This document shows positions 61,692-64,000 of a DNA stretch of 64,000 nucleotides, piece by piece. The DNA is from Candidatus Frackibacter sp. WG13 (GTDB lineage Bacteria; Bacillota; Halanaerobiia; Halobacteroidales; Acetohalobiaceae). The DNA lies in assembly GCF_900114655.1 (NCBI RefSeq), contig NZ_FOTT01000016.1:1-64000 (forward strand), in the 5' to 3' direction. Under the pieces are notes generated by a model. The model searched no databases. It was not told where the DNA came from and worked only from the letters and a program-made list of their open reading frames with translations. How positions within the stretch are numbered: position 1 is the stretch's first letter; each line of letters starts with the position of its first letter. Position numbers and translations under genes: made by a program.

Positions 61692-61844
61692 CATAAAAAG
61701 GTCACCTTTCGCGGCAGAATACATTTTTCGAAACATCTAAGGTTCGTATCCGTCAAAAATAAGGCTTCCTAATCTATAGGACGTCCTGTCCTGAGATTAG
61801 CTCACCACATCCTGTGGTTTGGCCATATTTTTGGCTCCTACTCA
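61692..61844. mobile_element. Second copy of the palindromic element, right end missing
   Basis: Starting with CATAAAAAGGTCA (one mismatch to the 44743 end), the sequence follows 44743-44895 almost base for base, with about six substitutions, then diverges after GGCTCCTACTCA. The final 50 bases and right terminal repeat are lost. It sits between a terminator and the minus-strand phosphorylase gene's 3' end (61854). Confidence 0.85.
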
Positions 61845-61853
61845 ATATTATTT

Positions 61854-63566
61854 CTAAATTCTCTTATGTGGTGGAGGTGAAACTACTTCAATAGCTTCGG
61901 TTACTCGTTCTATGCCTGGTTTTTGCATCTTACTTTTTTCTTGACGTTGGTAACCATAGCTATACATTCGTTTGTAATATTCTTTGACCATCCTTTGGGC
62001 TGAGAATTCCCAATGAGACATATCAATACTTGCTTTCATCATTTCTTTCCATTTAGGTCTATTTTCATAGAAGGTAGGAATTACTTCGTCATAAATTACC
62101 GTATAAAGTGCTTTTAAATCATATTTATCTTCACTTAGATGATTATACTCTTCACCAAGTACTTCATCAATTAACCAACCATTAACTCCATGTTCTGGTC
62201 CTTCTGCTAACCACCCATCAACTACACTTAAGTTTAGCACACCATTCATAGCTGCTTTCATACCGGAGGTTCCACTGGCTTCTAATGGTCTTCTTGGATT
62301 ATTAAGCCAGACATCAGATCCTTTAATCATTTTACGGGCTATCTCCATATCATAATTCTCTAAAAAGACTACACTATTTTTATATTTTTGGTCCATTTTT
62401 ACTAAATTTTGAACTATATCTTTACCGGTTTGGTCATTAGGATGCGCTTTACCGGAGAAGATAAGTTGAACTTTTCCTTCCCTTAATAGTGGGTCAATAG
62501 CTTCGGCATTACGGAAGATAAGTTCACTTCTTTTATAAGGAGCAGCTCTTCTAGCAAATCCAATGATTAGAGAGTTAGGATCCATCTCCGCTCCATTTTT
62601 TTCTTTAACAAAATTTATTAGTTCTTGTTTCAATTTTTGATGGGGTTGCCATAAGTCTTGATTTGACTCATAAGCATCTTTCATTCTTTGATCTTGCCAG
62701 GTTTTAACATGGACTCCATTAGTAATGCCAATAATAGGAGAGGTGTTTGATACATCCTTCCACATTTCTTTAGTAGTTTCAGTATGCAACTGAGAAACAC
62801 CATTAGCAATTTGAGATAATCTTAAACCGGCTATCGTCATATTAAAAGGATCATTACCGATTTCTTTCATCTGTTCATAATTTAAGCTATTATAGGCTCC
62901 CATGTCTTGTAGCAATTTATGGTCATGGGCTTCATTACCTGCACGAACAGGGGTATGAGTAGTAAAGACTATCTCTTTTTTGGTAGCTTTCTTAGCTTCT
63001 TTAAATGATAAACTTTCATTTTGCATCTTTTCTCTAATTAACTCGATACCTGCTAATACAGCATGTCCTTCATTGAAGTGATAGCGGTCAACTTTAATTC
63101 CTAACTTTCTTAAAGCTCGTAAACCACCAATTCCTAAAACTATTTCTTGAGCGATACGTTCTTCAGTACCGCCTCCATAAAGTTTACTAGTTATCCATCC
63201 ATGTTCACTGCCTGGGAAATTAGTATCTAAAAGATAGAGTGGAGCGTTACCATATTGATCTACTAATTTGACTTTACAAGTTACTTTCTCACCTCTAACG
63301 TTAACATCAACAGTAATTCCAGTGTCTTTTAAGAAATCATATTCAAAGTTCGGATAGGTATCATATGGCCTTCCATCATCACCAATATATTGATGAGTGT
63401 AATCTTGTTTCCACAAAATACCGATACCGATTAATGGCAAATCTAAATCATGTATTGCCTTAAGATGATCTCCGGCTAAAACGCCTAATCCTCCTGAGTA
63501 AATAGGTAGTTCTTCATCTATTCCATATTCCATACAGAAATAAGCGATATGTGGTCTGCTTTGCAA
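61854..63566 (-). CDS. glgP: Glycogen/alpha-glucan phosphorylase, short form
   Basis: 570 residues on the minus strand from TTG at 63566, after AAAGGGGGAT. Short GT35 type: begins HIAYFCMEYGIDEELPIYSGGLGVLAGDH, then FNEGHAVLAGIELI, FTTHTPVRAGNEAHDH, FARRAAPYKRSELIFRN and the pyridoxal phosphate site LEASGTSGMKAAMNG. It lacks the DUF3417 domain of the 54485 enzyme. Both likely act on stored glucan, but chain-length preference or regulation may differ. A stop TAG is reached within the 3' repeat region. Confidence 0.94.
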   Translation of the reverse strand: MQSRPHIAYFCMEYGIDEELPIYSGGLGVLAGDHLKAIHDLDLPLIGIGILWKQDYTHQYIGDDGRPYDTYPNFEYDFLKDTGITVDVNVRGEKVTCKVKLVDQYGNAPLYLLDTNFPGSEHGWITSKLYGGGTEERIAQEIVLGIGGLRALRKLGIKVDRYHFNEGHAVLAGIELIREKMQNESLSFKEAKKATKKEIVFTTHTPVRAGNEAHDHKLLQDMGAYNSLNYEQMKEIGNDPFNMTIAGLRLSQIANGVSQLHTETTKEMWKDVSNTSPIIGITNGVHVKTWQDQRMKDAYESNQDLWQPHQKLKQELINFVKEKNGAEMDPNSLIIGFARRAAPYKRSELIFRNAEAIDPLLREGKVQLIFSGKAHPNDQTGKDIVQNLVKMDQKYKNSVVFLENYDMEIARKMIKGSDVWLNNPRRPLEASGTSGMKAAMNGVLNLSVVDGWLAEGPEHGVNGWLIDEVLGEEYNHLSEDKYDLKALYTVIYDEVIPTFYENRPKWKEMMKASIDMSHWEFSAQRMVKEYYKRMYSYGYQRQEKSKMQKPGIERVTEAIEVVSPPPHKRI

Positions 63567-63751
63567 GTTAATCCCCCTTTGCTCTTAGATTGTATTATTA
63601 TTTTACCTTATCAAAGATAATTTATTCTGTTCTATGGTAATATTTTATTTTTTCTATATGATTTGTCGAAAAAGAAGGGGATATGATGTTGTATCGCTAA
63701 TTATAGATACGATAGCTAAAATAAGATTATAATAATAGAAGGTGAATATCT

Positions 63752-64000
63752 TTGTTTTCAATCTTGGATCAATGTAATGAAACCATAATTAGAAAAATAG
63801 ATGATATTAAAGTTTTTGCAATTCCTGTTTTGTTTATTATTACATTTTTTAATCATTCTATATATAATTATCAAGATATAATTTTATTAGGAAGTGGGAT
63901 ATTAATCAGTCTTTGTACCTTATGGCTTCTTTTTAAAATGAAAGATTCGGAGTTAGTAAGGACAGATTATCGAAGATTAGCATTCTTAGAAGTAATAGCT
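63752..64000 (+). CDS. Partial membrane protein, runs off the window
   Basis: An open frame from TTG 63752 (after GAAGGTGA) runs to the end without a stop: 83 residues visible. The N-terminal 18 residues are polar, then two hydrophobic segments (VFAIPVLFIITFF and IILLGSGILISLCTLWLL) and a basic/acidic stretch KMKDSELVRTDYRRLAFLEVIA. It may be the N-terminal membrane anchor of a sensor kinase or diguanylate cyclase, but the visible part does not allow an assignment. Confidence 0.55.
   Translation, partial: MFSILDQCNETIIRKIDDIKVFAIPVLFIITFFNHSIYNYQDIILLGSGILISLCTLWLLFKMKDSELVRTDYRRLAFLEVIA

Noticed and set aside
1-64000. rRNA, tRNA, insertion sequences, prophage or replication origin
   Set aside because: No tRNA cloverleaf, rRNA core, transposase, integrase, phage structural gene or DnaA-box cluster was recognised by reading both strands; a systematic search with dedicated tools was not possible.

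Overview
The window is AT-rich (about one third G+C by eye) and reads as the chromosome of a fermentative, salt-adapted, diderm Firmicute, most likely Halanaerobiales (Halobacteroidaceae-like). This is an inference from gene content: Firmicute-style strong ribosome binding sites, SAM-I and TPP riboswitches, NiaR/NadR-type NAD regulation and ComFB-like and DUF1540 proteins, together with an outer-membrane beta-barrel gene (diderm) and three Na+/H+-antiporter-type genes. No rRNA, tRNA or transposase gene was recognised.

Layout. 1-6876 is an accessory island. It has what looks like the terminal repeat of a CRISPR array at the very edge, a decayed copy of the 3' end of a nearby gene, a frameshifted lipoprotein, two unknown proteins, a 795-residue protein with a glycine-rich hydrophobic segment and RTX-related repeats, and a DUF4280 (PAAR-like) protein that carries the same repeat. 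7166-11204 is a homoserine/threonine operon (ACT-domain protein, hom, lysC with a built-in internal start, thrB); thrC lies alone at 58371. 11323-12351 is an outer-membrane protein gene broken by one in-frame stop. 12374-16148 is a SAM-riboswitch-controlled metH (short form) followed by metF. 16224-23605 holds a divergent Mur ligase, PadR and XRE-type regulators, a DUF421 membrane protein and small unknown genes. 23643-27317 is a TAXI-type TRAP transporter operon. 27355-28134 is a ferredoxin-like protein.

28432-37961 is a carbohydrate block: a GH65 disaccharide phosphorylase, beta-phosphoglucomutase, a TreZ-like GH13 enzyme, and, on the other strand, a GH13 branching-enzyme/amylase-like protein with a GH57 protein. 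With the glycogen phosphorylase and glgC at 54485-58291 and a second phosphorylase at 61854-63566, the window carries much of a storage and mobilisation route for alpha-glucan and disaccharide (possibly trehalose, a compatible solute). 39743-44687 is an NAD unit: NadR/NiaR-type repressor, a candidate operator, nadABC and an ECF transporter S component. 46019-48347 is a TPP-riboswitch-controlled thiSGH unit. 48526-61614 adds two orphan histidine kinases, a ComFB-like protein, two tandem CPA2 antiporter paralogues and an NhaC-type antiporter.

Between genes are several repeat families: a 204-bp imperfect palindrome with 13-bp perfect terminal inverted repeats (complete at 44743-44946, truncated at 61692-61844), an intergenic motif around TATAATCAATTGATTATGCAA (15070, 30774, 30951, 33632, 44108, 59890), and TTAAGG/TTGAGG hexamer arrays (441, 31726, 39661). 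The best candidates for something undescribed are the 641-6876 cassette and the 204-bp palindromic element.
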